This document shows positions 19,342-29,471 of a stretch of DNA of 64,000 nucleotides, one piece after another (within the stretch, counting starts at the first letter, position 1; every line of letters starts with the position of its first letter). Source of the DNA: Kineobactrum sediminis (lineage in GTDB: Bacteria; Pseudomonadota; Gammaproteobacteria; Pseudomonadales; Halieaceae); contig NZ_PKLZ01000003.1 in the NCBI RefSeq assembly GCF_002868715.1, positions 372,001 to 436,000 of the forward strand, in the 5' to 3' direction. Both the position numbers and the translations under genes were made by a program. Under the pieces are notes generated by a model. The model was not told the DNA's origin and ran no database searches. It saw nothing but the letters and a program-made list of their open reading frames with translations.

Positions 19342-20649
19342 ATGCGCTCGCAAGAGTTTAATCGTGATCTGCTGGCATTTCTTGCCGTCGCCACCACACC
19401 CTTTCATGCCGTGGCCGCCATGGTGGCTCGGCTGGAGGAGGCGGGATTTATCGGTTTGCCCGCGGACGGTGATTGGCAATTGCAGCCGGGGCAGCGTTAT
19501 TACCTGACCCGTAATGGCAGTTCCCTGGTGGCCTTTGTCGCCGGTACTGAGGGCGAACCCGCTGCAGGAATGCGTATGGTGGGTGCCCACACCGACAGCC
19601 CCTGCCTGATGGTCAAGCCCTCGCCGGAGAAACAGCGGTCCGGGTATTTTCAATTGGGGGTTGAGGTGTATGGCGGTGCCCTGCTCAATCCGTGGTTCGA
19701 TCGCGATCTCTCGCTGGCGGGGCGGGTAAGTTTTGCCGGCCCCGATGGCCGGTTACAAACAGCCCTGGTCGATTTTCGCAAGCCGCTGGCAATTGTTCCC
19801 AGTCTGGCGATTCACCTGGATCGCGAGGCAAACCAGAATCGTAAAATAAATCCACAGACAGATATTCTGCCGATCCTGGCACTGCAGGCGGGGCCTGAAA
19901 TACCTGATTTTCGCGAGCTTCTGCGCCAGCGTCTGCTGGTGGAACACCCGCAGTCCACGGTACAGAAGGTGCTCGACTATGAGCTGGCATTCTACGATAC
20001 CCAGGCGGCGGCGATGGTGGGTCTGCGGGAAGAATTTATCGCGTCCGCACGGCTGGATAACCTTCTCAGCTGCTTTACCGGTCTCCAGGCCCTGTTGCAG
20101 GCCGACGGTAAGCAAAGCTGTTTGCTGGTGTGCAATGATCACGAAGAGGTGGGTAGTCTCTCAACGTCGGGCGCACAGGGGCCGTTGCTACTGTCGACCC
20201 TGCGCCGCATTGCCGGTGACGAGAGTGGGCTGCTCAGCCTGGTCCAGCGTTCGATGATGATTTCCGCTGACAACGCCCACGGCATCCATCCAAATTATGC
20301 CGACCGCCACGATGATAACCACGGCCCCATACTGAATGCCGGTCCTGTCATCAAGATCAATGCCAACCAGCGCTACGCGACCAATGCTGAAACAGCTGGG
20401 CTGTACCGCTTGCTGGCGGCCGAGGAAGAGGTGCCGGTACAGACATTTGTCGTGCGTACCGATATGGCCTGTGGCAGTACCATCGGGCCGATTACCGCTG
20501 GCGGCACCGGTATTCGCACGCTTGATATCGGCGTGCCAACCTTTGCCATGCACTCCATTCGGGAACTGGCAGGCAGCGAGGACGCCTGTAATCTGGGCAG
20601 GGTGCTACGCCGGTTTTACAATTACCCCGGCTCGCTGACTCCCGCCTGA
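19342..20649 (+). CDS. apeB: M18 family aspartyl aminopeptidase
   Basis: Zinc aminopeptidase that removes N-terminal, preferentially acidic, residues; cytosolic. The product has 435 residues. Metal ligands and family motifs include [44 protein letters not shown] and [13 protein letters not shown]. The end ([20 protein letters not shown]) holds the last metal-binding histidine. The ATG at 19342 follows CTGGAG and is preferred to an in-frame start inside uppP. Confidence 0.94.
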   Translation: MRSQEFNRDLLAFLAVATTPFHAVAAMVARLEEAGFIGLPADGDWQLQPGQRYYLTRNGSSLVAFVAGTEGEPAAGMRMVGAHTDSPCLMVKPSPEKQRSGYFQLGVEVYGGALLNPWFDRDLSLAGRVSFAGPDGRLQTALVDFRKPLAIVPSLAIHLDREANQNRKINPQTDILPILALQAGPEIPDFRELLRQRLLVEHPQSTVQKVLDYELAFYDTQAAAMVGLREEFIASARLDNLLSCFTGLQALLQADGKQSCLLVCNDHEEVGSLSTSGAQGPLLLSTLRRIAGDESGLLSLVQRSMMISADNAHGIHPNYADRHDDNHGPILNAGPVIKINANQRYATNAETAGLYRLLAAEEEVPVQTFVVRTDMACGSTIGPITAGGTGIRTLDIGVPTFAMHSIRELAGSEDACNLGRVLRRFYNYPGSLTPA

Positions 20650-20719
20650 TTTTCAATTAATAGCCACTCACAGGCAGACCCGCTAGAATTGCGGGCCGGC
20701 TACACAAACCAGGACAATC

Positions 20720-21727
20720 ATGAACAAGCAGCGTGTTCTCACCGGCATCACCACTACCGGTACCCCCCATCTTGGCAACTATGTCGGTGCAATTCGCCCG
20801 GCTATCGAGGCCTCCCGCGCCGACGACACGGAATCATTCCTGTTTCTGGCGGACTACCACGCCCTGATCAAGTGCCAGGATCCGGCGATGGTTCGCCAAT
20901 CCAGCAAGGAAATTGCCGCCACCTGGCTTGCCCTGGGCCTGGATACGGAGCGGGCAGTGTTTTATCGCCAGTCGGATGTTCCCGAGATTACCGAGCTTAC
21001 CTGGATTCTGTGCTGCAACGCCGCCAAGGGCCTGATGAACCGTGCGCACGCCTATAAGGCCGCGGTGCAGGCCAACGAAGAGGCGGGCGAGGATCCCGAT
21101 TTTGGTGTCACCATGGGATTGTTCAGTTATCCGGTACTCATGGCGGCGGATATCCTGCTGTTTGGCGCGCACCAGGTGCCGGTTGGCAGGGACCAGGTTC
21201 AGCACGTGGAAATGGCACGCGACATTGCCCAGCGCTTCAACCATAATTTTGCCGAACTGTTCACCCTGCCGTCTGCTGTGGTGGACGATAATGTCGCATT
21301 ATTGCAGGGCCTTGACGGGCGCAAGATGAGCAAGAGCTACAACAACACGATCCCGTTATTCCTCCCTGAAAAACAGCTGCGCAAGAGTATCAACAAGATC
21401 AAGACCAATCTGCTGGAACCGGGTGAGCCTAAAAACCCTGACGATTCCACCGTATTCCAGATATGGGCCGCCTTTGCCAGTGCCGGTGAAACTGCGCGTA
21501 TGCGTCGCGAATTTGAAGCCGGCATTGCCTGGGGCGAGGCCAAGAAGCAGTTGTTCGAACTGATCAATGATGAACTGTCGGCGCCGCGGGAGCGTTACCT
21601 GCAGTTGCTGGATGACCCGAGCCACATAGAGCAGGTGCTGCAGCGCGGTGCCGAGCGAGCCCGCAGCTACAGCATGCCGTTACTGAAACAGGTGCGTGAA
21701 GCTGTGGGCATAGCCCGTATGGACTAG
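20720..21727 (+). CDS. trpS: Tryptophanyl-tRNA synthetase
   Basis: Charges tRNA-Trp. The product has 335 residues, a class I synthetase. The HIGH-type motif is [10 protein letters not shown]. The KMSKS loop is [10 protein letters not shown], and [19 protein letters not shown] is typical of bacterial TrpS. A -10-like TAGAAT (20684-20689) lies upstream inside the inverted repeat CCCGC/GCGGG. The last bases fall in a 14-bp tandem duplication. It converges on the TonB-receptor gene with only 10 bases between. Confidence 0.97.
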   Translation: MNKQRVLTGITTTGTPHLGNYVGAIRPAIEASRADDTESFLFLADYHALIKCQDPAMVRQSSKEIAATWLALGLDTERAVFYRQSDVPEITELTWILCCNAAKGLMNRAHAYKAAVQANEEAGEDPDFGVTMGLFSYPVLMAADILLFGAHQVPVGRDQVQHVEMARDIAQRFNHNFAELFTLPSAVVDDNVALLQGLDGRKMSKSYNNTIPLFLPEKQLRKSINKIKTNLLEPGEPKNPDDSTVFQIWAAFASAGETARMRREFEAGIAWGEAKKQLFELINDELSAPRERYLQLLDDPSHIEQVLQRGAERARSYSMPLLKQVREAVGIARMD

Positions 21728-21738
21728 CCCGTATGGAC
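21711..21738 (+). repeat. 14-bp tandem duplication across the trpS stop
   Basis: TAGCCCGTATGGAC occurs twice in direct tandem (21711-21724, 21725-21738), followed by a further TAGCCC. The first unit encodes the last trpS residues and the second begins with the stop codon. It fills the space between the convergent trpS and TonB-receptor genes. Confidence 0.95.
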
Positions 21739-23795
21739 TAGCCCTGGCCCCATTGGTAACGCAGTTCAACGAATACGCTGCGTGGCTGGCCAACGAAGTA
21801 GCGGTATTCGCCAAAGCCGAAATCGGCGCGCTCGGCATAGTCTTCATCAAGTACGTTGGTCACCCGCAAGGTGGCGGCGAGCTGTTGTGTCAGCGCGCCG
21901 CTGACGCGCAGGTTGAGCAGGGAGTGGCCTTCGTATTCAAAGCGATTTTCCGGCTCCAGGTAATACTCGTCCATGTAGACCCACTCCAGTTCCGCTACCG
22001 TGGCATCGCCAAAGCGTTCGGCAAACTCCCAGCCCAGGCGAGCACTACCGAACATCCGGGGTGCGGTGTCCATATCGTTGCCTTCTATCGAATCGCTGAC
22101 GCCACGGGGCAGGGCATCGTTGTCATAGCGATGGCGGGCAGCGGTCACATCCATGCGCGCGTACCACTGCCCGGCAGAGCGATAATCGATACTGGCCTCA
22201 AGCCCGTAGTGCTCTGTTTTGGCGCCGCTGACATTGCGGCGGTCGGCGTCCTGGAAAATGACCTCGTCCTTGTTCATGTAATAAGCGCTGAGGGTATAGT
22301 CCAGGCCCCAGTCGGTGTTGCCACGCAAGCCAGCTTCAAGGTTGTCGATCACCTCGGAATCCAGATTGGCCACGGACTGGCCGGACTGCAACCGGTACAG
22401 CTCGCTGGTATCGGGCGCCCGGAAGCCGTTGGCGGCGCGCACGTAAGCGTAGTGTCCGGGGGCCAGTAATCTGCTGGCGCCGATGTTGAGGGACCAGTCA
22501 GTAAAACTGTCAGTGCGATCAGCGACCCTGAAAAAACGACAGGCACTGGCGCTTGGAGCGCAGGCCGGGCCATCACTGGCACGATTATTATAGTCGTAGC
22601 GCGTGTGCTCCAGGCGCAGGCCACCATCCAGTGTCCAGCGCTCTCCCAGGTCAAGCCGCAGTTGGCTATAAAGTGCCCCTACCGTCGCCTCCACTTCATA
22701 ATCATAATGCACACCTGCAGGCTGGTTCGGGCTGAAAGGCTCGCTCTGGACTTCCCTGAGCCAGCCATCAGTGTACTCAAGGTCGGCTCCCGTCACCCAG
22801 CTCAGGCTGTCACCGTCGCTGTGAATCGCCGCGCGCAGCCCCAGGGATTCGTGGCCATTGGTCTCCACCGGTTGCCATGGGAAAAAGTGTTGCAGGAATT
22901 CCATCCGGTTGCGACGCAGGTAAGGGGTGAGGGTGAGGCGCTTGCCAGCGCCCAGCTCGCGACTGGCCTCGCTGTAGGCGCGTACTGACCAGGCGTCCCG
23001 GTAGGCCTCGGGATTGGGGTTGCTGCGCTTGAGCTCATCATCTGCGTAGGCCTTGAATCCCTGGATAAACCCGGCTGTCTCCTGTTCCAGGTTGCTGGCA
23101 TCCAGGACACTTTGCAGGCTCCAGATATCACCAGTGTAATCGTGACGCAAGGTCAGTTTCTGCTGGTCGTAACCGGAATCATCCTGGTAGCCGCCGTCGC
23201 TGCTGGCATTGGCGCGCAGGCTGATACCGTGAGCGCCTTCGCTGTCACTGTAGCGGTACTTGCCCCGGTAATAGTCATCAGGGCCGGCTTCCAGCGCCAG
23301 CTGATGGCCGGCTCCGGCGACGGGTGCCGCCGTGAGAACATTGATGACACCGTGCATGGCATTGGAGCCATAGGTTGCACCGGCTGGTCCCTTGATCACC
23401 TCAAGGCGTCCCGCTTGCTCGATGTTGGCATCAAACAGTTGGTTGACGTTGCAAAAACCCGGCGCACGCAGGCTGATCCCATCCAGTGCCATGAAAAACG
23501 AGCCGCAGCCGCCGGCGCCGGTCAATACCGGTGAACGCAGCGCGGTAAGGCTTTCCTGCCCGTTGCCGCGACTGATCCAGGCACCGGGTACCCGCTGCAT
23601 TATTTCGTTGGGGTGGGTATGCCCGGTTAACGCCAGGGTATCTTCGCCGACCGCGGACCATGCCAGGGGGAGGCGGGCTGCATCTTCACTGGTCCGCTTG
23701 GCGCTGACCAGCACTTGTTCCAGTTCGGCGGTTACCGTATGGGCGCTGCCCAGTGCCAGCAGGAGGCCTGTGGCAAGTGTGATGTTGTGCTTCAT
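21738..23795 (-). CDS. TonB-dependent outer-membrane receptor
   Basis: Active outer-membrane importer energised by TonB-ExbBD. The product has 685 residues with a signal peptide (MKHNITLATGLLLALGSAHTVTA). A TonB-box-like ELEQVLVSAKR stretch follows, then a plug domain with FFMALDGISL and RLEVIKGPAGATYGSNAMHGVINV, and a beta-barrel ending RSVFVELRYQW. The ligand cannot be read from sequence; the cysteine pair in the plug (GGCGSF, GFCNVN) is notable. It starts 4 bases after a truncated haemoglobin gene, so a role in haem or iron is possible. Confidence 0.92.
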   Translation of the reverse strand: MKHNITLATGLLLALGSAHTVTAELEQVLVSAKRTSEDAARLPLAWSAVGEDTLALTGHTHPNEIMQRVPGAWISRGNGQESLTALRSPVLTGAGGCGSFFMALDGISLRAPGFCNVNQLFDANIEQAGRLEVIKGPAGATYGSNAMHGVINVLTAAPVAGAGHQLALEAGPDDYYRGKYRYSDSEGAHGISLRANASSDGGYQDDSGYDQQKLTLRHDYTGDIWSLQSVLDASNLEQETAGFIQGFKAYADDELKRSNPNPEAYRDAWSVRAYSEASRELGAGKRLTLTPYLRRNRMEFLQHFFPWQPVETNGHESLGLRAAIHSDGDSLSWVTGADLEYTDGWLREVQSEPFSPNQPAGVHYDYEVEATVGALYSQLRLDLGERWTLDGGLRLEHTRYDYNNRASDGPACAPSASACRFFRVADRTDSFTDWSLNIGASRLLAPGHYAYVRAANGFRAPDTSELYRLQSGQSVANLDSEVIDNLEAGLRGNTDWGLDYTLSAYYMNKDEVIFQDADRRNVSGAKTEHYGLEASIDYRSAGQWYARMDVTAARHRYDNDALPRGVSDSIEGNDMDTAPRMFGSARLGWEFAERFGDATVAELEWVYMDEYYLEPENRFEYEGHSLLNLRVSGALTQQLAATLRVTNVLDEDYAERADFGFGEYRYFVGQPRSVFVELRYQWGQG

Positions 23796-23799
23796 AAAA

Positions 23800-24228
23800 T
23801 TATCCGGCGGCAATGACATTGGGGTTGGTTTTTGTGGCGCTGGGCTGGTCCCGGTTGCGAACCGCATCGGCGATACGCTGCAGTGGTATCCTCAGCATCT
23901 CGCGCAATTCCTCATCGGCATCGCCGGCGGCCAGTGCCTGCTCCATGCACCATAACCACTGGTCCCGTTCCTCGGGGCCGATGTGGAAAGGCGCATGGGC
24001 TTCGGTCAGGCAGACACTGCCGTATTTCTCGGCGTAGCGGGGCGGGCCGCCCATCCAGCCGGTCAGGTATTCAGCGAGTTTTTCAGTAACCGGGCCCAGG
24101 TCCGCCGCATGCATGGCGCGTAATTCCCGGACTTCCGCCCGGGTATCCATGATCCGGTAGAAATCTTCACACAGGCGCTGGATGCCGCTTTCGCCGAGGA
24201 TTTGAAAAGGTGTGTTGGGTGTCGTCAT
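23800..24228 (-). CDS. Group II truncated haemoglobin
   Basis: Small cytosolic haem protein that binds O2 or NO. The product has 142 residues. The trHbII pattern is present: Tyr at 24 in the B helix (EDFYRIMD), the proximal His78 and the run AHAPFHIGPEERDQWLWCM with the diagnostic Trp91 (G8). It precedes the TonB receptor by 4 bases on the same strand, so the two are probably one operon. On the minus strand a -10-like TATACT lies upstream (24264-24269). Its role could be NO detoxification, oxygen handling or haem trafficking. Confidence 0.9.
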   Translation of the reverse strand: MTTPNTPFQILGESGIQRLCEDFYRIMDTRAEVRELRAMHAADLGPVTEKLAEYLTGWMGGPPRYAEKYGSVCLTEAHAPFHIGPEERDQWLWCMEQALAAGDADEELREMLRIPLQRIADAVRNRDQPSATKTNPNVIAAG

Positions 24229-24351
24229 AGTCTGTACGTTCTTTGCTGGAAACCTGGTAGAAGTATACCTGTCCGGGGCCCCGTTTTCCTGCCGGGGCGG
24301 GTGATTATCTAAACCTGTAAACCACGTGGCGTTGCTGTTGGTGACCTTTTT

Positions 24352-25356
24352 TCATAGTAAATCCGTCATCGATATGCCTACGCCCAGGCGATTGCCATGC
24401 TGGTTATAATCAATAAGGCTTTCACCATAACCGTTGAAATACTGTACATAACCCTTGAAGCGCCGGTTGATCGGGAAGCTCCACTCCAGCTCAACTGCCC
24501 CCCGATTGTCGCGTTGCAGGTTATTGCGCAGCTTGACCGCGAACTCGTGTTCGCGCCACTTCCAGATACCCTTGATGTCACCGTAACCGTAGTAATCATC
24601 AATGTCGGGGTTGTCGTCATCGTTGCTGCTTTCGGGAATACGATACCAGCTGCGCACGATAAGACTCATGCGCTCGCGTTCCAGTACGGCGGCGGCTACT
24701 ATCCGGTTCCAGCTGCGGGACAGGTCGCCGCCCTGGCCGTTGGACTGATGGTTGAGGCTCAGGCTGACAACCGTATTGGTAAAGCCCCGAAAGCGCCAGT
24801 CATTGTCGAAAGCCAGCGTCAGTTCCGGCTGATAATTTGTTTCCCGAAATGGCGATGATGACTTATAAACCTGCCACCAGTTTTCCTGGGTATAGGCAAC
24901 CCACAGGTTGCTGCCGGCCCCGAGTATGTCCTCCTTGAGCAGGGTTTTAAGGCTGATCTGGAATTTAGTCTCAACTCTGCGCGCGCTGCTGCTGTTTGGT
25001 TGCTTCAGGTCCCACGCATCCTGGTTGATGCCGGTAGCGTATGTCAGGGGGAGCAGGTAGTTGCGTTCGTGGGGGGTGATGACCCAGGCGTTGCCGGTGA
25101 TCGCGGCTTCCTCTGCCAGGCGTTTGCCGAACAGCAATTCATCTATCTCCGGAGCAATGGTAATTGCGGAGTCGATGGCAGGGCCCGCTTTTTCTTCGGC
25201 CCGTACCACGTTTTCCGCCACGGCATCGAAACAGGCGAGACGCGCGCCATCGTCAGTTATGCCGGTACACTCCAGGAGACTGTTTGCGGTGGCACCGGGC
25301 GCGGCGACCAGTAGCGTGCACCACAGCAGGGCAAGGGTGAGTATTCTGGCGATCAT
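24352..25356 (-). CDS. pldA: Outer-membrane phospholipase A (OMPLA)
   Basis: Outer-membrane beta-barrel phospholipase that removes phospholipids from the outer leaflet. The product has 334 residues with a signal peptide ending GATA. The catalytic triad is H203, S205 and N217 in NHQSNGQGGDLSRSWNR, with the same spacing as H142, S144 and N156 of E. coli PldA. The barrel ends GISMTDLL. An N-terminal region of about 80 residues with two cysteines (C30, C42) is an extension relative to E. coli. Confidence 0.94.
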   Translation of the reverse strand: MIARILTLALLWCTLLVAAPGATANSLLECTGITDDGARLACFDAVAENVVRAEEKAGPAIDSAITIAPEIDELLFGKRLAEEAAITGNAWVITPHERNYLLPLTYATGINQDAWDLKQPNSSSARRVETKFQISLKTLLKEDILGAGSNLWVAYTQENWWQVYKSSSPFRETNYQPELTLAFDNDWRFRGFTNTVVSLSLNHQSNGQGGDLSRSWNRIVAAAVLERERMSLIVRSWYRIPESSNDDDNPDIDDYYGYGDIKGIWKWREHEFAVKLRNNLQRDNRGAVELEWSFPINRRFKGYVQYFNGYGESLIDYNQHGNRLGVGISMTDLL

Positions 25357-25466
25357 CCGGGAATATCCGTTCCGTTGGGGGGCAGTCGTATGAGTGACGG
25401 CGGCATTGCCGCTATACAGTGTAGCCGGTCAGGCACCGTATTGCAGATGCCTGGCGCTGCCCATTC

Positions 25467-25475
25467 TGTTAGAAT
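25467..25475 (+). promoter_or_regulatory. Possible extended -10 promoter element of purC
   Basis: TGTTAGAAT fits an extended -10 (TGn followed by TAGAAT), 75 bases before the purC start in the pldA-purC divergent gap. No good -35 stands at 17 bases. Weak evidence. Confidence 0.35.
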
Positions 25476-25549
25476 TTGTGGCGTTGGGCCGATGCGTTTT
25501 TTCGCGGCTGCATAATAACGTTTGTGCGCCGATAATACAGGGATCTTGA

Positions 25550-26653
25550 ATGAATTTTGCAAGCAGAGTGCTGGCGGCCAATAACGATCTGCCGATCCGC
25601 ACTGGTGCTCCGGTGCACTCCGGCAAGGTGCGCTCGGTTTACTGGCTTGATAGCGCCGACAGTGCCCGCCTGATTGCCGAGCGAGGCTACGCCGTGGCCG
25701 CGGATGCGCCCCTGGCCGTTATGGTCATCAGTGACCGCATCTCTGCGTTTGAATGTATCTGGCACGGCGAGGGCGGTATGCACGGTGTGCCGGGTAAGGG
25801 TGCGGCCCTGAACGCCATCTCCAACCACTGGTTTCGGTTGTTTCGGGAGCAGGGACTGGCCGATAGCCATATCCTGGAAATTCCGCACCCGTTGGTCTGG
25901 ATCGTGCAAAAAGCCCGTCCGATAATGATTGAGGCCATTGCCCGGCAATATATCACTGGTTCCATGTGGCGCGCTTACGCCAGGGGTGAACGGGAATTTT
26001 GTGGCATCCGTATCCCGGACGGCCTCAGCCGGGACCAGAAACTGCCCGAACTGATAATAACGCCTTCCACCAAAGGTATCCTGGAGGGCATCCCGGGGGT
26101 GCCCGCCCAGGATGATGTGAATATCACCCGTAACGACCTGCTGGCCCATTACAAAGCGTTCAACTTTCGCGCACCGGAAGACGTGAATCGTTACGAGACG
26201 CTGCTGCGTGAGGGCTTTGAAGTGATCAGCCGCGAGCTGGCCGGAGTTGACCAGATATTTGTGGATACCAAATTCGAATTCGGTTACGTGACCGATGTCG
26301 CGGGCGATGAGCAGCTGATCTATATGGACGAAGTGGGCACACCAGACTCTTCGCGAATCTGGGATGGTGCCGCCTATCGCGAGGGGCAGGTGGTGGAAAA
26401 CTCGAAAGAAGGTTTTCGCCAGTTGCTGTTGAATCACTTCCCCGACCCCGATATTTTGCTGAATAAGGATCGCATGGTCGAGCGCCTGGCCCTGGCCCGC
26501 AATACGGTACTGCCGGCGTCAGTGTTGATGGCAGTAGCGGATACCTATGTCGGCCTGGCGGAGAAAATTATCGGCCAGCCGCTGCATCTCCCCGAAGACC
26601 CGCGCCAGGAAATTATTGACATACTCGATACCGGTTTCGGGTTGATCAGCTGA
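25550..26653 (+). CDS. purC: SAICAR synthase, long form
   Basis: Joins CAIR and aspartate in purine synthesis. The product has 367 residues, closer to the yeast-like long type than to the roughly 240-residue enteric enzyme. Motifs include GKVRSVY near the start, [41 protein letters not shown] and [16 protein letters not shown]. It is divergent from pldA and lies 16 bases before a membrane-protein gene. Confidence 0.95.
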   Translation: MNFASRVLAANNDLPIRTGAPVHSGKVRSVYWLDSADSARLIAERGYAVAADAPLAVMVISDRISAFECIWHGEGGMHGVPGKGAALNAISNHWFRLFREQGLADSHILEIPHPLVWIVQKARPIMIEAIARQYITGSMWRAYARGEREFCGIRIPDGLSRDQKLPELIITPSTKGILEGIPGVPAQDDVNITRNDLLAHYKAFNFRAPEDVNRYETLLREGFEVISRELAGVDQIFVDTKFEFGYVTDVAGDEQLIYMDEVGTPDSSRIWDGAAYREGQVVENSKEGFRQLLLNHFPDPDILLNKDRMVERLALARNTVLPASVLMAVADTYVGLAEKIIGQPLHLPEDPRQEIIDILDTGFGLIS

Positions 26654-26669
26654 TGTTTTCCCTGCCTGC

Positions 26670-27425
26670 GTGCTGAACGATCCGGTTTTTTACCTGGTCA
26701 GCATTCCGGCGGTGATGCTCTACGGTATTGCCAAGGGTGGCTTTGGTGGGGCTATCGCAATGATGTCGGTGCCGCTGATGTCTCTGGTGATGTCACCGAC
26801 CCAGGCCGCGGCCATTCTGCTGCCTATCCTCGTAGTGATGGACGGGTTTGCGATAAAAACCTACTGGGGTGTGTTTGACCGCCGGGCGCTGGTGTTGCTG
26901 CTGCCGGGCGCGCTGGTTGGCATCGCGCTTGGCTACCTGACCGCTGGCGCGGTCAATGAAAGCTATATGCGAATCCTGATCGGGGCTATGGCATTGTTAT
27001 TCGGGCTGCAGCGGCTATTGGGTTCCAGTGCGGGTGCGGGCACTGAGCATCGCCTCCTGCCGGCGGGGTTCTTTGGTACCCTGGCCGGTTTTACCAGTTT
27101 CAGTATCCACGCGGGTGGCCCGCCGTTCACCCTGTATTTACTGCCCAAGGGGTTGCCCCCGCTGCTGTTCGCGGGCACCGCGGTGGTTTTTTTTGCGGTA
27201 GTGAACGTGGTGAAACTGGTGCCATATTATGCCCTGGGCCAGTTTAATACTACCAACCTGCTTTACTCCCTGGTCCTGGTGCCACTTGCCCCGGTGGGCG
27301 TAAAGCTGGGCCACTACCTGGTCAAGCGCTCTAACCCCGAAATCTATTACGGCGTCATCAGCTTTTTCCTCGTGATACTGGGCTTGCGCCTGCTGTGGAA
27401 CGGAGTCAGCACATTATTGGGTTGA
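26670..27425 (+). CDS. TSUP (TauE/SafE) family anion transporter
   Basis: Integral membrane protein of 251 residues with about eight hydrophobic segments. Repeated family motifs include GIAKGGFGGAIAMMSVPLMSL near the N-terminus and GFTSFSIHAGGPPFTLYLLP in the second half. TauE/SafE members export sulfite, sulfoacetate or similar anions. The start is GTG; a nearby ATG at 26653 is closed by a stop after seven codons. It precedes a sulfatase gene, which suggests a sulfur anion as substrate, but this is inference. Confidence 0.88.
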   Translation: MLNDPVFYLVSIPAVMLYGIAKGGFGGAIAMMSVPLMSLVMSPTQAAAILLPILVVMDGFAIKTYWGVFDRRALVLLLPGALVGIALGYLTAGAVNESYMRILIGAMALLFGLQRLLGSSAGAGTEHRLLPAGFFGTLAGFTSFSIHAGGPPFTLYLLPKGLPPLLFAGTAVVFFAVVNVVKLVPYYALGQFNTTNLLYSLVLVPLAPVGVKLGHYLVKRSNPEIYYGVISFFLVILGLRLLWNGVSTLLG

Positions 27426-27455
27426 GCCGCGGCTGCGGCAATGCGGGGTTTTTTG

Positions 27456-27477
27456 ATGATACCCGAACGGGTATCAT
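27456..27477. promoter_or_regulatory. Perfect 10-bp inverted repeat upstream of the sulfatase gene
   Basis: ATGATACCCG (27456-27465) and CGGGTATCAT (27468-27477) are exact reverse complements separated by AA. A two-base spacer is too short for a good hairpin, so a dimer-bound operator is more likely than a terminator. It ends 31 bases before the sulfatase start. A GC-rich stretch and six T residues just upstream might end the TSUP transcript. Confidence 0.5.
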
Positions 27478-27508
27478 GCAGGAGAACGCCGACACAGGTA
27501 GAACAATA

Positions 27509-29035
27509 ATGAAAACACGTATTGTACGTAGTGGTTTGCTGTTTGCGGGCCTGATACTGGCCGCTGCAGTGCAGGCCGCAGAACGTCCCAATATTTTGGT
27601 AATCTGGGGTGATGACATCGGTATCTGGAACCTTAGCCGGTACAGCCTCGGGCAGATGGGTTACCAGACCCCGAACATCGACCGTATCGCCAATGAAGGC
27701 ATGCTTTTCACGGATTATTACGGAGAGCAGAGCTGTACGGCAGGGCGTTCGGCCTTTATTACCGGGCAGCACCCCATTCGTACCGGCCTTACCAAGGTTG
27801 GCGTACCCGGCGCCGAAACTGGCCTGCAGCCCGAAGATCCGACGTTGGCCGAGTTGTTGAAGCCACACGGCTACATGAGCGGCCAGTTTGGCAAGAATCA
27901 CCTGGGTGACCGCGATGAATTCCTGCCGACCAACCATGGCTTTGACGAGTTCTTTGGCAATCTTTATCACCTGAATGCGGAAGAAGTGCCGGAGGACGTG
28001 GATTACCCAAAAAACCCGCAATTTCACCAGCGCTTCGGTCCCCGTGGTGTGATCTACAGCCGCGCTGATGGCGGTATAGAGGACAGCGGCCCGCTCACCC
28101 GTAAACGCATGGAAACCATCGACGAGGAATTCCTGTCGGCATCACTGGATTTTATCGACCGGGCCCACGCGCAGGACAAGCCGTTTTTTGTCTGGTTCAA
28201 CAGCACGCGAATGCATTATTACACCCACGTTAAAGATGAGAACCTCGGCATCAGTGGCCAGGGCTTTTATAACGATGGCATGGTAGAGCACGATGGCCAT
28301 GTGGGCACCCTGCTGGCGAAACTGGACCAGCTGGGCATCGCGGACAACACCATTGTTTTTTACTCAACCGATAATGGCCCGCATTTCAATCAATGGCCCG
28401 ATGCGGCAATCACTCCTTATCGCGGGGAGAAGAACACCAACTGGGAAGGCGGCTACAGGGTGCCTGCGATGGTGCGCTGGCCCGGTAAAATCAGTGCGGG
28501 CAGCATCAGCAACACCATCATGTCGCACCTGGACTGGGTGCCTACGCTGATGTCCGCAGTGGGTGAGGACGCCATCAAAGAGGAACTGAAAGAAGGCAAG
28601 CGTGTCGGCGACAAGACCTTCAGGGTCCACCTCGACGGCTACAATTTCCTGCCTTACCTGACGGGTCAATCGGATGCCGGCCCGCGGCGGGAATTCTTTT
28701 ACTTCAGTGATGATGGCCTGCTCACGGGCACCCGGGTCGGCGACTGGAAACTGGTGTATGCCGAGCAGCGCTCCAAACGGTTCGATGTCTGGCGGGACCC
28801 GTTTGTCCAGCTCAGGATTCCCAAGGTATTCAACCTGCGGCGCGATCCTTTTGAGCGCGCCGACACCGACTCCAACAGTTATAATGTCTGGTGGGACCGG
28901 AAGATCGGTTGGGCAGGCATGCTGGGGGCAGCGGCGGTTACACAGTTTGTCGAGTCGCTGCACCAGTTTCCGCCCCGCCAGCGGCCGGCGTCGTTTACCA
29001 TAGACCAGATCATGGACACCATTCAGGAACAGTAA
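27509..29035 (+). CDS. Sulfatase (arylsulfatase-type, formylglycine-dependent)
   Basis: Hydrolyses sulfate esters; probably periplasmic because of a signal peptide (LLFAGLILAAAVQAA). The product has 508 residues. Early metal ligands are in ILVIWGDDIG. The sulfatase signature is C76-TAGR80 (SCTAGRSAFITGQ), where cysteine becomes formylglycine. FGKNHLGD and FYSTDNGPH supply further active-site residues. The substrate is not evident. The start at 27509 is preferred because it yields the signal peptide. Confidence 0.93.
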   Translation: MKTRIVRSGLLFAGLILAAAVQAAERPNILVIWGDDIGIWNLSRYSLGQMGYQTPNIDRIANEGMLFTDYYGEQSCTAGRSAFITGQHPIRTGLTKVGVPGAETGLQPEDPTLAELLKPHGYMSGQFGKNHLGDRDEFLPTNHGFDEFFGNLYHLNAEEVPEDVDYPKNPQFHQRFGPRGVIYSRADGGIEDSGPLTRKRMETIDEEFLSASLDFIDRAHAQDKPFFVWFNSTRMHYYTHVKDENLGISGQGFYNDGMVEHDGHVGTLLAKLDQLGIADNTIVFYSTDNGPHFNQWPDAAITPYRGEKNTNWEGGYRVPAMVRWPGKISAGSISNTIMSHLDWVPTLMSAVGEDAIKEELKEGKRVGDKTFRVHLDGYNFLPYLTGQSDAGPRREFFYFSDDGLLTGTRVGDWKLVYAEQRSKRFDVWRDPFVQLRIPKVFNLRRDPFERADTDSNSYNVWWDRKIGWAGMLGAAAVTQFVESLHQFPPRQRPASFTIDQIMDTIQEQ

Positions 29036-29051
29036 GCAAGGAACAGTAGCG

Positions 29052-29471
29052 TTGAAAACAATCACTGTAACGCCCAGGCTATCGGTAGCCGGGCAAATCG
29101 ATGTGGCCGATGTGGCCGATATTGCCGCCGCCGGTTTTCGCATTCTGGTGAACAATCGCCCGGATGGTGAAGCGGCGGGCCAGCCGGCCTCGTCGGCCAT
29201 TGCCGCCGCCGCCCGTGAGTCTGGGCTGGAATATATAGAATACCCCGTGGGACCAACAGACTTTCCCGGGCCGGATCCGGTTCACTATGGTGAAATGCTC
29301 GATAATGCGAGTGGCCCGGTGCTGGCGTTTTGCCGTTCCGGTACCCGCTCCATCAGTCTTTGGGTCGCCACCCGGCCCCGCGAGGAATTACCTGAGGCCC
29401 TGGAACGGGCGCGATCCCTGGGATTTGATCTGTCGGGCCTTGGCCGCAGCCTGATGGCGCGAGATCTTTGA
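29052..29471 (+). CDS. DUF442 / TIGR01244-type phosphatase-like protein
   Basis: A 139-residue protein with the tyrosine-phosphatase-like P-loop C94-RSGTR-S (Cx5R). It begins with the DUF442 pattern (RLSVAGQIDVADVADIAAAGFRILVNNRPDGE). Relatives occur alone or fused to metallo-beta-lactamase-fold sulfur dioxygenase or hydrolase domains, some acting in sulfide metabolism. The start is TTG. Only 16 bases separate it from the sulfatase, and the stop overlaps the next gene. Confidence 0.88.
   Translation: MKTITVTPRLSVAGQIDVADVADIAAAGFRILVNNRPDGEAAGQPASSAIAAAARESGLEYIEYPVGPTDFPGPDPVHYGEMLDNASGPVLAFCRSGTRSISLWVATRPREELPEALERARSLGFDLSGLGRSLMARDL

Noticed and set aside
21753-22469. Plus-strand frame of 238 codons over the TonB receptor
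   Set aside because: It lies opposite a full receptor gene with signal peptide, plug and barrel, and has no features of its own.
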